From Ecdyonurus torrentis (Eukaryota > Arthropoda > Insecta > Ephemeroptera > Heptageniidae), in contig OX439132.1 of assembly GCA_949318235.1 (NCBI GenBank), positions 42,080,331 through 42,144,330 on the forward strand: 64,000 nucleotides of DNA, read 5' to 3'. Positions 1 through 13,500 of this stretch are shown here, one piece after another. Made by a program: the position numbers and the translations under genes. Under the pieces are notes generated by a model. The model did not search any database and was not told the origin of the DNA. It saw only the letters and a list, made by a program, of their open reading frames with translations. Within the stretch, counting starts at the first letter, position 1. Each line of letters begins with the position of its first letter.

Positions 1-1
1 A

Positions 2-688
2 GAATTACCCAATGATAAATATCAATCTTCAGTATGTGATAATATAGCTTCGTTATACTCAACATTGCTCCGTGATTCAGATGATTTGGTTCAAAGATTT
101 GCTCTAGAATCCTTCATAGAGTTTGCTCACTGCACGAGTCACGAAGATATTCTTCCTAAGACAGTAAATGGTTCTCAGAAATTACAACAAATGGTTACCA
201 ATTTCCTACAGAATTCTCAAGCATCAAATATTGATAAACTTCAGTTCTCACGACAGATCATAGTAGCTTCATTTGATACTGTTAGTGCAGAAGAGTGGGT
301 CAAAATTAAGTCACGAGCTAATAGGATGAATGAAACGATGGAGAGAACAATTTCACCAGAGAACGTTTCCTTGATTGAACTTGATGAAGATCAAAGTGAT
401 TTAACTGCAGAGAAGCAAGAGAATGGTACAGAGGAAAATGGAATGGAAATTTGTAATCCATTTGAACTAGCAGAAAGTGATTCAGAAACAAAAGAAGAAA
501 ACACTGAGAAACCTCCTGAGGAAAATGTTAATTATTTAGATGAACATATCCAGGAATTAATCATGCAGATGAATTACAATGCAGACACTTTGTTAAGCTT
601 GTATAAACAATCAGTAGTGTCAACCGAAGCTTTACTTTCTATCAAGAAAACTGTGGAGAAATTAAAACTATTGACTGAAGATACTTGA
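2..688 (+). CDS. FIRRM: FIRRM (C1orf112)-like protein, C-terminal exon (partial)
   Basis: The frame is open from the window edge to TGA at 686-688 and gives the last 228 residues of a longer protein; there is no real start here. The segment reading FAHCTSHEDILPK followed by a helix ending in VTNFLQ resembles my recollection of the C-terminal helical-repeat region of FIRRM/C1orf112, which has a FAEGTxHEEIVPQ block at the same place. FIRRM partners the FIGNL1 AAA-ATPase and acts on RAD51 filaments and in mitosis. After the repeat comes an acidic linker rich in E, D and N (about residues 120-170 of the fragment), then a predicted amphipathic C-terminal helix ending KLKLLTEDT. AATAAA at 948-953 is a plausible poly(A) signal. 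Identity rests on one motif remembered from the family, so another ARM/HEAT-like protein remains possible. Confidence 0.55.
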   Translation, partial: ELPNDKYQSSVCDNIASLYSTLLRDSDDLVQRFALESFIEFAHCTSHEDILPKTVNGSQKLQQMVTNFLQNSQASNIDKLQFSRQIIVASFDTVSAEEWVKIKSRANRMNETMERTISPENVSLIELDEDQSDLTAEKQENGTEENGMEICNPFELAESDSETKEENTEKPPEENVNYLDEHIQELIMQMNYNADTLLSLYKQSVVSTEALLSIKKTVEKLKLLTEDT

Positions 689-1931
689 TTTATAGTGCAA
701 ACTTTTACGTTTAGTTTTATTACACAGTATTTTTTTATTAAGTGGAAATAGACGATAGCTTTATTTTAAAATGAATTGAATTCTCAATCAGCTTGTAAAA
801 ATAAATAACTATCATAATATGTATAGGTAAAAGTGCATAAAATAAATCTTACAAAAATACAAATATGTATATATTGAAATTTTAGTTGATTGTCACCAAA
901 AATGTTTGTATGCATGTGAGTCGCATCTCTGCATAAGTGTAATTTCTAATAAAAGCTTTAATTTGTAAAGCTCAAGACAGCAGTCGTTTCTTAGCGCAAT
1001 TCTTATCTTATCCCTCATGATAGCGTCCATAAAGTTAACACAGTCTAAACTCTTATCGCTGCGCTAAGAAAATCGCTAAGAAGGGACGGCTGTCCTAGGC
1101 TTAATGGCGCACATATATTTATATAATGATATACCTGTGCATTTAGTTATGGCAAGTCATTTGGTAAAGATAAGCCGACATAACATTTATTGAACTTGCG
1201 TGGAAGTTGGATATGCAGTGTGATCTCAGTGATACATATACATAATAATAAAATAAGCCAGCATGAATTATTACCATAAATGTAAGTTTATTTATTCTTT
1301 TTTATTATGTTTTATATTATCTACTGAAAAATCAATATATTTTTTTATTTGAGAAAGGCGCATTTAATTAGTGTATAAGAAACATACACACAGATGGTAC
1401 TGTGAAACATACAACATTTATTTAGTTCAAAAATTGCGCCATTTTTCTTTTGTTTTTATAACTTCCCTCCATTATTTTTGTTGTGAACTTTTTTTCTTTT
1501 TTTGTTGCTGAGTGTACAAGTTTAAGTCCAACTTTCTAGGAATGCGGAAAAAGTAACCAGAAATAGAGGTAATTGTATGAATGTAATGGTTTCTTATAAT
1601 TTATCGATTTTCATATTCTCAGAATTTTTGAGTATGTATTATACATAAAAGTTGAGTCAGCAGTAGAGAAAAGTAGAGTAAAAAGTCAGCTGGTAGCCTC
1701 AAGCTATTTACCTGTTACTCATTCTGTTGACACATATTTAGTGTTAAAAAGTCTTACATATAATATTTTGAACTTGCTAATTTGTAACTTTCACACCCAC
1801 ATGAAATGCAGCAAAACATTACATGTTTGTGTCATTAAAAAATTTCTTCTTTCCATAAGGTTTATACAAAGCGACATCAGCATATTTCTACACCTCTTAT
1901 AACATCATATTGACCTTTATTGCACACCAAG
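689..1931. other. Intergenic: FIRRM 3' UTR and upstream region of the rhomboid gene
   Basis: AT-rich. It holds candidate poly(A) signals (best at 948-953), a degraded inverted repeat at about 966-1104 whose arms share GGACAGC and TTCTTAGCG blocks, and the presumed 5' UTR of the rhomboid gene just before 1932. I see no coding sequence. Confidence 0.5.
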
Positions 1932-2582
1932 ATGTCGTGGCAACAACAAGATATGGAGATGCAGCAATATCAAGCCAACAATGGGGCGCAAAGACGAGCA
2001 ACCTTTGATACTCACCCAAGGGTAAGTTTGCTCTGCAGGGGGCACGCCCTTGCATTATGTTACATGTTACGTTGAGTCTGTACCATCACCAAAGCCCATA
2101 AAGCAGTTCGTTTTAGCTTTCCTCGTCCCCTCTCTCTTTTGAAAATACCATTCTTGTTTTATGTATGTTTTCTCTGTTTCAGCACTGGCAAGAAATATTT
2201 AATAAGGTAATTACTATATTAAAATATCTACTATATATATTTCTCCTGCACACTCTCTAACGGCGTAGAACACGGCGAACAAAAGAACTCGCCTAACATA
2301 CCTGAATATCAACATTGATTTGGCTGGAGTCATTGAATTCTAAATTATTTTGCATTCACAGAAAAGTGAATGTAGGCTCTGATATCTGATGTGTGTGGAG
2401 CAGTCAAGCTGTGACGTCAGAGTCTGCATTCGCCATTTCTTGAATGGAAAATAAATTAGAAATTAATGACTGCGGCCAAATCAACGTTGATATTCAGGTA
2501 TGTTAGGATATTAGGCAAGTTTTTTGTTCATCGCTTTCTACTCTATTATATAGATCAGTGTTTTTACACCTTTAATTCAAAT

Positions 2583-2627
<45 letters not shown>

Positions 2628-4010
2628 CAAATACATCTTTGCAGAAAATTATGGTTATGAACTTCTTGTGGCAATATAAATGTTTACTTTTAATGGAGGT
2701 TATTGGTTTGTTAAAAATTTTCTATGGCTTAAAACACGTTAAAGTATGTCTAGCATTTCTCATTTAAATTTCTTCAAAATCGGTGGAGTAGTTTTCTCAA
2801 AAATTGCAAAAAACGTGTTTTTCCCTATAAGCGAGCGTAATATTAAATTAGGGGACCCTTCGCTTTCCCCGCGTCACCCTGACCGCTAAAAGGATAAGCT
2901 CCATTCACTGTAAATACTATAGATTCATTCAAAACTTTATCGTAGTTTATGAAAAAAATGTAAAATAAAATCTAAATTAAAAAACAACAACAAACAAACA
3001 ACAACTTAGATATGTAGTTGATGCATTAAAAAAGCTACATTTAAGAAGTCACAGTATTAGGAGTGCTCACATTTGTTGGACAAACTTGTTTGACACAATA
3101 TATATCAACAAGACAGGTAAAAGTCAATGGTGTTCACCTGCAAGCAGGCAGATGCTCATAGTCATGTCATTTCTATTGTATTGCTTTGTCTTCACTGTGT
3201 AGATTTCTAACTGTGAGCAACCTTGTCAATTCTGCTATTTACTCTTGAATAACTCTCATATGCTGCTAGAAAGTATATTATTGGATGTAAGATGTCAATA
3301 TTTTTTATTTCAGTATGACACTGACCACGACGGAGTTCTGTCGCTCTCTGAGATGCGATACATGTTAAGAAGTGCCAGCTACTCTCATGACCTGCCAGAC
3401 GATGCAGTTGCAAAAATCATTGACATGGCTGATCATAATCAGGATGGACATTTGCATTTCCATGAATTTCTCCATTTGGTAAGGAAGTTTTAATTTTTTG
3501 CATGTATTAGTTTTTAAGTAACTTCATAATATATTTTATTTTTATTTTATTTATTTTATTTCTGCAGGCCATCGCTAGATGGTGTTTATGTACACCGTGG
3601 TGTTTAATAAAAAGATTATATATAATATATTTTACTAACCATATCATACGGCACTGCACTCAGTTAAGCTACGTTATTATTGTTTTAATTTATTTTATGT
3701 ATTGGCTGCATATTTAAAAGGTGTACTGTATTTTAAAAGTTTTTTTTTTTTCCCACTAGGTTGTGATTAAATAAAGTTATGCATTTTGATACATCATGTC
3801 ACTTACTGTAGCACAGTGGTAAATCATGTGATTTTAATTATAGTTTTGTTATTTACAGTATATGTAATGTGGAACTCAATGGACAGCAAACTAGCAAACA
3901 CAAATAAAAAATGTTTATGCAAATTCATACTGCATGCTGAAATGAATGTTAGGTTACAATTTAAATGGTCAATCTTAAGCTTTATTATTATTTAAGCCTG
4001 TGTAATGAAT

Positions 4011-4057
<47 letters not shown>

Positions 4058-7000
4058 AAGAAAAAAAAAAGCAAGAAAAAAGAAAAAAAATTGCTAATAT
4101 TTGACATTTGCAGGTCCACAGTGATGTATTGCCTGAAGGAATATTCACTCGGCTAGTACAGAAGTATGTTCACACTCTGGTGGCTCCAAGAAGTGGCAGA
4201 ATGTGGCATGATGTCGTGGACGGAGAGTATGAAGAGGAATACACTTGTTACCCACCTCCAATAGCAATGCTCATCATTGCCCTCATTGAAGTAAGTGATG
4301 TCTTGTATAATACTAAATGACCAAGGCATCCTAAAAAAAGTCTTCTTTAGGATGCCTTGGCATGACACATTGAGTGCATAACATAGAAATTTGTGTTTAT
4401 TTCTGTTCAATGTGGTAATTTTTAATTTAAAGTTTTCTTTCATATTTTGCTGCATACTTTTATATATATAAAAAGTTATTCAAATGACACCATATGCATG
4501 ACATTATTATTTAATTTTTACAAGGTGATTTTTATTACCTGTAAACTTACCTTGAAAATAAATTGAAGTACACTTATTATCTGGTAAAAGTAAATTACGT
4601 AATAGACGAGGGAAAAAAATAGTATTAATGATTCAAATGATTAATACCATTGTCAGGGATGGATTGGCAGCCGAGATTTTGAGGAATTCTTTGAATTGAT
4701 GGACCTTGTTTAAAGTGGGCTATATTAGCTACCCTCCATCAAAGGATGGGCCATCTCTCTTGGCTATCTTGATTGCTGTAGTGATCAAGTCCATCCCTGA
4801 CTAGTGTATTATGTATTAATTATATAAAAATAATAAAAAATAAATCAATAAAATTGAAAATAAGAGTGAGAATTTACAACAACACAAACAACAAAGTAAT
4901 AAAATGCCACTAATTATTGCAAGAAGCAGTTCTATGTAAATAACGTATTGTTTTTGTGTTTTTTTTACCAGATGGGTTTCTTTCTATATGATGTCATTGC
5001 AACTGGAGATGTGTACAGCATCCATGGACCACTCTCTGAGGCGTTGGTTTACAATCCAACTAAGAGATATGAAGCATGGAGATATTTGACCTACATGTTG
5101 GTCCATGTGGGGTAAGTTTCATCACAACATGCAGCAAAATATCTTTGTCTTTAATTTTTAACCATATTTATCTTATAGTACTGCAATAACACCTTCAAAC
5201 AGGATCATTTTTTGCTTCCTTGCAATAACTAGAATGTAAAAATAAAATAATATTGATTAGTAAAGAGATAATAACAAAACCAGCAATAATTTATGGTTGT
5301 AAAAATAATAATAGTAAATAAGGGTCTAACTTTAATTCTATTATCAATGGAAAGTTTAAATATTATTGTATTGATTAAAAGCTTTGTTACATGTATTGCT
5401 GATAGTTATTTTTTAAAGGATTTGTACTTCTTTATTTTTAGTACAGTACAATAGCAGTAGGTAATTTATTTGTCAGAGATCAAGGTTATTAGGTGACAAG
5501 CTAACTCCCCCCCCCCCCCCCCACACACAAGCATTTACTAATTCCTGCGCACTGATGTACAATTTGTGTATCATTGACATGCCACAAAAAAAAATATATA
5601 TATATATATATATCCATTGATGGTAAAAATTGCAACATTTTAAACAAACGTTTCCGTTCATACCATGCTGGCAACATCCAGCTTTCTGTCTGTCGTTATG
5701 CGTCAAATTGACCGATACTGACAGATCGTGACGGAGGCATGTTTTTAAGGTTACATTTGCTTACATTAGCTCAGCTCAGTCCTTCAGTATCCATTAGTTT
5801 TAAGCCATTAGTTTTTTCCCACTTATGTGAGAGGTGCAAATTCTTGTTAACATTAGTTTCCGTCAATGTCCATTGACTGACACCTAATTTGCATGCCGTT
5901 AATTAAAAATCAATTTAATTTTTGTTGGGTTAAACAACAGATAAATGAGTTTACTGACAAGTTTTTCTCTCTCTTGTTTCTTTACAGTGAGATGCACTTG
6001 ATTGTAAACATGTTTGTACTGCTGATGTTGGGAATTCCCCTGGAGATGGTACATCACTGGTGGAGAGTGCTTATTATTTACCTGGCTGGAGTTCTGGCAG
6101 GCTCATTAGGCACCTCTGTCACTGATCCCTCAGTGTATTTGGCTGGGGCTTCAGGAGGAGTCTATGCCATTCTCTCTGCACATCTCGCCACCATCATCCT
6201 TGTGAGTACTATTTTATTATTATTGATTTGATTTATATGCGCTGCTGGAACGTCCAATGAAAGGTGACTAAATTTTCTAAATATGGGGAAAATATTATCT
6301 ACTGTACCCTTCTTTTTTGTATTTTTTTTCTTCCTCCTACCTTGACATACAGCAGGATATTGTAATTTTTTTGCTACCTACATTTCCACTTATTTGGAAG
6401 AACATAAGTGCGTGTATGGTCATTAGAAATTTAATTAGTTATAATAGCACCTTTTTAATTCTCTTTTCAGAATTGGTCAGAAATGTCATTTCCAATTGTC
6501 CAGCTGCTTCTCTTTATTCTGCTGATGGTGGTAGATGTTGGCACAGCCATTTATCAACGTTATGTAGTCAAGATTGAAACTCAGGTGTGTTTTTAGTGCA
6601 ATAAATAATTTATATTATAACATTTTGTTGGGGGCAGGGGGGTCCTTTTATTTATTAATAGTTTTGTGTAGGCCTATAATTTAATAATTTTAATTTACAG
6701 TTACATAATATTTGTCTTGGAAATTTTTGTTTAAGTTATGATAAAATATATGTACTAATTGGGATATTTAAAAAAAATCAACCATGGTGGTTAGGTATGA
6801 TAAATTTGAAAGGAAATCATAGGGCAAAACCAGCAAGGGTCTTATAGTAAAGATAGTCCCTAGTGCAATGAAAATCTTGCTAGCAGAATTATACGGGACT
6901 CTTCACTATGGTAAGACATTTGCTGGTTTTCTCCTATTCTTTTCTTTCAAATTTATTGGAGTATAGGAGATTGTGGGAAAAAGAAATGAATAATCATATT

Positions 7001-7245
7001 TTGAATTTTCTATTGATACTAATTGGTTTTATAATATTTCATTTCAGATTGGTTATGTTGCACATTTTGCTGGTGCTGTAGCTGGACTCCTTGTTGGTAT
7101 TTACATTCTACGTAACTTGAATAGACAATCATGGGAAAAGAAACTTTGGTGGACCGCCTTGGCTTTGTATGTAGTCCTCATGGCAGTTTGTGTCATTTGG
7201 AATATTGCATATGTTGGCTACTTCCCAGAGCAACGCTTTGATTAG
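1932..7245 (+). CDS. EF-hand rhomboid intramembrane serine protease (RHBDL3 / rho-4 type)
   Basis: Eight exons join in frame to 373 residues: 1932-2021, 2183-2206, 3314-3478, 4114-4290, 4972-5111, 5988-6201, 6471-6584, 7048-7245. All introns are GT-AG. Two EF-hand loops lie in the cytosolic N-terminus, at residues 40-51 (DTDHDGVLSLSE) and 78-89 (DHNQDGHLHFHE), each with acidic ligands at positions 1, 3 and 5 and Glu at 12. The rhomboid core follows: the first helix of the fold near residue 138, the HxxxN pair His202/Asn206, the catalytic GASGG with Ser254, and the catalytic His314 in AHFAGAVAG. Rhomboids cleave single-pass membrane proteins inside the bilayer. The EF hands place this with RHBDL1/3 and Drosophila rho-4 and suggest calcium control. 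Length fits (human RHBDL3 is about 400). Introns 2, 3, 4 and 5 contain repeats. The substrate cannot be told from sequence. Confidence 0.9.
2261..2546. repeat. Degenerate copy of the AGGCGTAG hairpin MITE (family A)
   Basis: In rhomboid intron 2. Both ends match the TTAA-flanked family seen intact at 22014-22333 (CGGCGTAGAACAC at the left, the complement near the right), with the same interior: ATCAACGTTGAT, TGACGTCA and GAATGGAAAATAAATTAG. The flanking TTAA is eroded. Confidence 0.75.
2586..2627. repeat. Poly-T run of about 40 nt
   Basis: One of many unusually long A/T homopolymers here. Others lie near 4014-4054, 16277-16311, 24211-24250, 35558-35591, 52719-52765 and 62354-62382. They may be length-variable or assembly-uncertain. 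Confidence 0.85.
3540..3625 (+). mobile_element. 3'-tail fragment of a non-LTR retrotransposon
   Basis: Contains GTACACCGTGGTGTTTAATAAA, matching the 3' end of the LINE copies that finish at about 20870 and 46760 (GTACACCTTGGTGTTTAATAAA). Only the last few dozen bases are present, so this is a strongly 5'-truncated insertion in rhomboid intron 3. Confidence 0.55.
4655..4801. repeat. Small hairpin element with CAGGGATGGA ends
   Basis: In rhomboid intron 4. The left end CAGGGATGGATT and the right end TCCATCCCTG are complementary. The flanks ACCATTGT and ACTAGTGT could be a decayed 8-bp duplication, which would fit a hAT-like MITE, but two positions differ. Confidence 0.4.
6781..6962. repeat. 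Hairpin repeat family D (degraded copy)
   Basis: In rhomboid intron 7. Left arm: TTAGGTATGATAAATTTGAAAG, then GCAAAACCAGCAAGGG. The right arm, ending TTTCTTTCAAATTTATTGGA, is its complement with substitutions. Same family as the near-perfect palindromes at 33912-34128 and 58565-58999. Confidence 0.65.
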
Positions 7246-8896
7246 CTTGTATGTACTGCAAATCTGTATACTGTATACAAATCAATTCAATTTCAGTGCC
7301 TTTCATTGTTGTTAAGTGCCAGTACAGAGTACTCTATCTAGGTTATTATAAACCTAATGTACAGTACAATATTTTATGCAGCTTTAAATTGGTTTGACAA
7401 TTTACCACAAAAATGTGCAAATTAAATACTGTATTCATAAAAACAAAGCCTATAAGCCTAAAGGTTAATTATTTAGTAGTTGAGCAATTTGTAAAAAGAT
7501 AGTTCAACACATTAATTACAATGCCTTTATATAAGCTCTCAGAATGCTATATACTCTATCCTATACAGGCATTTTATTGTAAATAAAAGACTGCCAATTT
7601 TTTTGCACGAAAAGTAGTATAGTAATGCTCTATCAAGATTTATATTTATTTTTGGTATTATACAATGGAGTATTATTTATAACTTAAGAGAGGAGACAAT
7701 TTCAATTATATTTCAATTTTTTAAAATTTGAATCTCTAAAGTAAAAGCATTTATTTTTATTTGTTTTTTAATTTATAAACAGAAAATAACATGAAAATAA
7801 CATGCTGCCATAAAAGTTAGAATATAAATTGTCAGTGTGAATTGTGCAAAGCAATATTTTTTATATTCCAAGCAAATACTTTTAATATTAAATATTTTAT
7901 GAACACATACCTTGGAAGTATGTGTATGTTTTACATCGTGCTAGGGAAAACAATTTTTCAATAAGAAATGCATTAAGAATATTTAAATTTATTTGAAATA
8001 GTTTCTTAATTGCAAGTGGTCCTTTACCAACTGATTTCATCAAGATATAAAAGCAAAGGAGGTTGTGCTAGCTGCTATCTGCAGTACATAGGAATAGGCC
8101 TATATTTTACCATTTAAATCCAGCGCATGTTTTTCTCATAAAAATAACATTGCAAATTTATTGCGAGTTTTTCACTGGCGGTCCTGTGTACTGGGATACC
8201 TGTTTCTTACAAAATAATTCAGTTTTAATTTTGCCCTGTGTTTTCTTGTTGTATCTAATATTTTGAGCTCGTAATAGCTACAGACCAATTGTTGCCTTTG
8301 ACATAAAATAATATTACATTTTCATAACACGGTTTTGTGTTCTGGACTTTTTATTATAGACTATCAGTATTTATAGAGTGGGTTGTTTTATAATTTAACA
8401 GTTAATTTTTCTGCAAGTATTACATATCATATAAATGTGGAGGAACAATATCTAACTGGTATTATTATATTTATGACAATTATTTTAAATGTAAATATTT
8501 TTAAGCTGCCTTGTATTGAAATAATTTATCAAACCTTTGTTTATTATTATTAATAAATTTTTTTTTTTTACTGACTTTCATGATTGTTAAAATTACTGTT
8601 ATTAAACTGTTTTAAGCACAATAAATTTTATTCTCACTTAATGATTGGATTTGATTTATTTTTCGACTGCTCCCATAGGGAATGAAAGCCTATTTTCTTT
8701 GTTTCTGTAAACCAACTTTAAAATTTTGAATACTACAATATGAAGTATGCTATTTCTTTTCACCCTTCATTGCTGTTATTATATTATCTTAACCACCACC
8801 TTTTATGTTATGACGGTAGTATTCATTACTATGAACAAGTGGTGATTTAACTATACCTGGTCTGCCTTTGTACCACACTAGTAACATCATACTTAA

Positions 8897-9208
8897 AGGC
8901 GTAGATAACGGCAAACAAAAAACTTATATCGTAACTCTTAACATACCTGAATATCAATGTTTTATTGGCCTGAGTAATTGATTTCTATTTTCCATTCACA
9001 AAAAGGCTCAGCTCGTTTGTCACAAGACGTCACAGCTCGCTTGTTTTACGCGTATGAGGATCACCGAGCTGTGATGTCGTCAGTGACCGGCAACGGCATT
9101 TTGTGAATGGAAAATAAATTAGAAATCAATGACTCCGGCCAAATCAACGTTGATTTTCAGGTTTGTTAGGATGTTACGCACATTTTTTGTTCAAGGTGTT
9201 CTACGCCT
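8897..9208. mobile_element. TTAA-flanked hairpin MITE (family A)
   Basis: Flanked by TTAA at 8893-8896 and 9209-9212. The ends AGGCGTAGATAACG and TTCTACGCCT are inverted, and the arms continue through ATCAACGTTGAT and GAATGGAAAATAAATTAG. A TTAA target duplication is the hallmark of piggyBac-type transposition. No transposase is present. Confidence 0.8.
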
Positions 9209-10069
9209 TTAAATCACTTAATTAGTAAATGAAAAATTAAAATGTGCTCTATCTGTTAATTTTATTGCTTATATTTAAATTTATGATTTTTAAGATTTAT
9301 TTGTTTATTTATTTATTTATTTTTTTGTATAAGACAATGCTACAAATTTAAACCTGGATATGAAATCTGAAACCTAGAAACAAAGATTGATATTGTTAAA
9401 GAAAAGAAAGAAAATGGCTTGTTTAAAATGTTATTTAATATAAAATGATAACCAAATTTACATTTTTACTTTACATATTTATAGCAACAATAATTTAGTG
9501 CAATACTATATATCAACATGTTATTTTTAAATTCATTGAGCATCAAAGAAAATGTATACTGTACGTATATAATTTAAATTAAGGACAAAACACCTTTGCA
9601 AAAATTGAGTTATAGAAGAGATTTGATAGTAAAAAAAAAAAAATGATTAAGAAAATTGGGGAGTTTGAGAGTTGGTAGATGTTAAGCTACAATATAAAAC
9701 ATCTCTGTCCCCTTGGACCTTATTTTTTCCCCATATCCATTCATTGTGTTATTCCTTAATCTATTTATGTGTTTTTGCTATCAAATCTTTTTGTATTACT
9801 AGACCTTTGACTTTTTTTTTCTTTCATCAACAAAAAATTATTTGTAGAGGAGCTGCAAAGTTTGAAATTTTCATAGAGTTAGCAATATCAAACTGATCAT
9901 TATTAATTTTGCTCAACCCAAAATTAAAAAATAGTCCATAAAATCTTAAAAAACATATGTACATAAATAAATTAAAAACTATTGATTTTAAAATACTGAA
10001 TAAAAATGTAGCTTATGGTTTTGATTTCTATGTAACAGTTTACATTAATATATAGGGCTATATTTTTTT

Positions 10070-10472
10070 ATAAATTTGAAAGAAATGGATAGAGAAAAAG
10101 AGCAAAGGCTATACCATAATGAGGAGATAAAATCAAGATTTTTTTTTTTAAATTGGTCATAGTCCTGAAGTTAGAATTTTTTTTGCTAGCACACCTAAGA
10201 TAATAAAAACACATATAGGATAGATTTTGGTAATAAACTCCAAGAGAAATGAAGTTCTGTGCATGCGTGCCTCCGTCAGTCCAGAGAGAAACGCTGAGTC
10301 TGTAACAACCAATGAAGGTATAAATACACATACCCCATATCTTTTGGTGTTAAGTGCCAAAAGCTATCCAATGTATGTGTTTACTATCTTAAGTAAAAGC
10401 TATTAAGATTTTCATCATAAACTGAAGGACTCTCTTCACTGGTTTCCGCTTACCTTTCCTTTCAAATTTATC
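10070..10472. repeat. Hairpin repeat family D (degraded, about 400 bp)
   Basis: Left arm near 10070 (ATAAATTTGAAAGAAATGGAT), right arm near 10380-10472 (GATTTTCATCATAAACTGAAGG to CTTTCAAATTTATCAC). The interior keeps CAATGAAGGTATAA and GTGCCAAAAGCTATCC, matching family D interiors. Confidence 0.55.
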
Positions 10473-10577
10473 ACAAGTTTTTTTTTATTTTATTTTATTT
10501 TATTTTTTTATTTTTTTTTTTTTTAATATCTTGTTAACATTGTTTGTACCTTAAATTTATATGAATGATTTTGTCTC

Positions 10578-13500
10578 TTATTGATCAAGATTGTTGTTTG
10601 CTGCTACAGATTTTGCTGAAAAATATTTGTTTCTGAATTGAGCTGTGCTGGAGGGAACACTAGGGACCATGATGCTTTCAGTGCAGGGCTCTCTGATCTT
10701 TCTCATGGTCAACAGTCGTCTGCTACTGTGAACACTCAGCACCTGCTCACAGTTGCTCTCTAGGAGTAAACATTCATGGCTTGGCAAGCTGCACTCTTCA
10801 TCATACTCCTCTCTAAAACACATCACATTAAGTCAATTAATAAAATAAAACAATGTCCCATTCTCAAATTTTTCCTAATCTATGTGTTTTTCTATAAAAT
10901 CTTTTAATTATCAATTAAATGGAAAGGAAAGTAGAAATAACAAATGTCACAGAATACATAGAACACCTACAGTAAGGCCCGTGCTAGTTTCAACTATCTT
11001 TTCATTTTAATTTACTTAATCAGAATAAAATAATTTATATTTAGTCACGCCTAAAATTTAAATTAATTAATTTACATTTAATTTTTATTTAAAAAATATA
11101 TTTCTATACAGGTGCTTTTTAATGTTGAAAAATACTTTTGTTATGCAACACAGTAGCTTATACAATAGTTTATATCCTATAGCGGGAATGTCAGATCGAA
11201 TTTGTGGCACTATTGCGCCTGGAGAAGAATATAGAACTAATAGTAGCTAGTAGTTCTAACTAGTAGTTCTAATAGTCTATGTAGTTCTGCAGTCTTCTCC
11301 AGGCTCAATTGTGGTACGCTGTTGATCTGACATTCTCAGTATAGGATATAACTTACTGTATTAGCTACTGAGGCTATACAACATATACTTGAAAGAACGT
11401 TTTCATCCAAAACAACATTTTTTTTTTTTTCAGTGTCTAGAATGATACATACCTATACACAGGTAACCAGAAGACTAGCCTGCCTCCAATCTCAAGATGT
11501 TTAGCAGCAAAACTGAGCAAGTCATGGAGCAAGGTTTGCAAGTTGTAGTCAACTTTGGCAGGCACATGGGTTGCTAAATGAGCATCACTGATTGGCAACA
11601 CATCAGGGCCTCGCCAAGATCCTATTCTTTCAATAGATTCACGAATACCATATGGAGCTGAAATTATCATGAGATTAATGGCAAGACCATTAGAAGTGGA
11701 ATCAGGGTCGGACTGGCTCGAAAAGGCCCACTCAGGAAGAGACCAGCGAGGGCCCACTGGGGGGGTCTGGGGGGGCGCAGCCCCCCCCCCAGTAAAAGGG
11801 GGGTCGCCCCCCGGAAAATTTTAAGACACGCCCCTTTTTTGAGGAAAAAATCACTTAAATCGCTTTTATTATTTCTTTGTTTTGCAAAAAAACACAATTT
11901 TTTTTTTCAGTTTTTTCAGTAAAGAAATAAGTTAAGGAAGTAGGGGACCGACGTCGGCCATTAGACTCAAACTTTTATCGGCAAAAAAATCTGAAATTTT
12001 GCACAATGATACTTCTGCTTAAGACAATTTCAAATATATAAAATTTTTGGGGGGTCACCGTGCAAATTAATTTTATATGATTTTTTGAAATTTTAAGCCC
12101 ATAAGGCATAATGTTAATTTCAATAATTTTTTTCTTTTTTTTTTGGACGGTGACACATCTTGAAATTTTTATCACGGCTAGGTGTGACCCTTAGCTACAC
12201 AATGATACCAAATTTAGACCCGAAACACGAGCTAGTTTTTGAGATATAAGGTCGGTCCCCTACTCCCTTAAATAACAATTTTGCTTAAGTTAATATACGA
12301 TGAAAGAGTAAAAAACAAACAAAAAATATAAAAGAACGAAATATTATCTAAAAATTCAGTAAATGTCATATATTTTACTTAAATTTACATAAAATTGTAA
12401 CGCAATATTTTATTTAATTAATCAACATAAATTCAAATGTGCACAACTTTTATTTTTGAAATAATTATAATTATAGTATCACATGCAAAAATTATAGCGA
12501 AGATATTTTATGATACTTTGAAATTTGTTTGGATCCAGCTATCCAGCCTAATCTTTAAATACAAACCATCTCTTTATTTATTTATTTTTAAATTATAACC
12601 AGCATCAATAAGGAATTCGAATCTAAAAAAAAATAAAATAAAAATAAAATAAAATCATATTCTAAAAAAGAGAACATTGTCCCGAATTTTAGAAAATTGA
12701 AAAATGACGTTATGTTTGATAACTTTTATATCTCTGGGCATAGGAAAAAGCTGCCGATCACTGTGAGGTCATTTTGCGTCTTTTAAAAATTAATTAAAAA
12801 TACTAAATGAACTAAAAATTAAAAAATTGACATATTTATCGATTTAGGACAATATATATTGTCCTCTTTTATATAAAATGTTTTTACGAAAACTACCCCT
12901 TAAAATTTCTTGGTATTCCTCTTTGTTCTATAAACAGCTTAATATTTTTTCTTCCACTATAATCTCTCTCTCTCTCTTTCTTTCTTTCTTTTTTTTTTTT
13001 TTTTGCTACACGATCGTTTATACTAAATCAAATAGTAACCTCGTATCTTAGATTTTGATGTTTTCAAGTTTACAGTAGCACTGTAGCTCAGAAAAAAATT
13101 ACAAAAAAATAACTTTTATTTATCCTAAGGCACATGTATTGCATATTACTTCAGCTCAGTTTCAAACTTTGCCAACTGGTGGTGTCTTTGTAATTAACTA
13201 ATTAGTAACAAAAAACGACTTTTTTTGTGTAATTTTGAAAACAATGATTTGAAAAGTGCATTTCCTCTGAAAGTACATGAGATAAAAATTTCAAATTCAA
13301 ACAACCAATAAAGGAAGTATTGATTATTCATGCCATGCATACAAAAAAAATTGTAACCAACCCCTTTGCCAAAAAATGCAAAAAACGTAACTTTGTAACT
13401 ACAAGGGTTTTAAAGCTGAAAATCATTTTAGGGGTAGAATTGTGTATTGGTAATATGAAACCATTCAAATTATTTTGTTCAGTTATTTGTGCGAGGAAAT

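Larger units (their letters stand above)
7246..10577. other. Intergenic: rhomboid 3' UTR, then repeats, up to the TRMT11 3' end
   Basis: The long AT-rich 3' UTR probably ends near AATAAA at 8620-8625. A family A MITE follows at 8897-9208 and a degraded family D hairpin at about 10070-10472. The two genes converge here. I see no coding exon. Confidence 0.55.

Noticed and set aside
65..67. Start codon for a 207-residue protein at 65
   Set aside because: The codon is TTG and the frame is open back to base 2; the exon is the end of a longer gene.
3965..4156. Poly-lysine open frames at 3965-4156, 15772-15954 and 39493-39717
   Set aside because: They are translations of A homopolymers.
11437..11897. 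Minus-strand frames extending TRMT11 exon 8 upstream
   Set aside because: They read into the hAT-like insertion; the acceptor at 11658 and DPPY phase define the true exon start.
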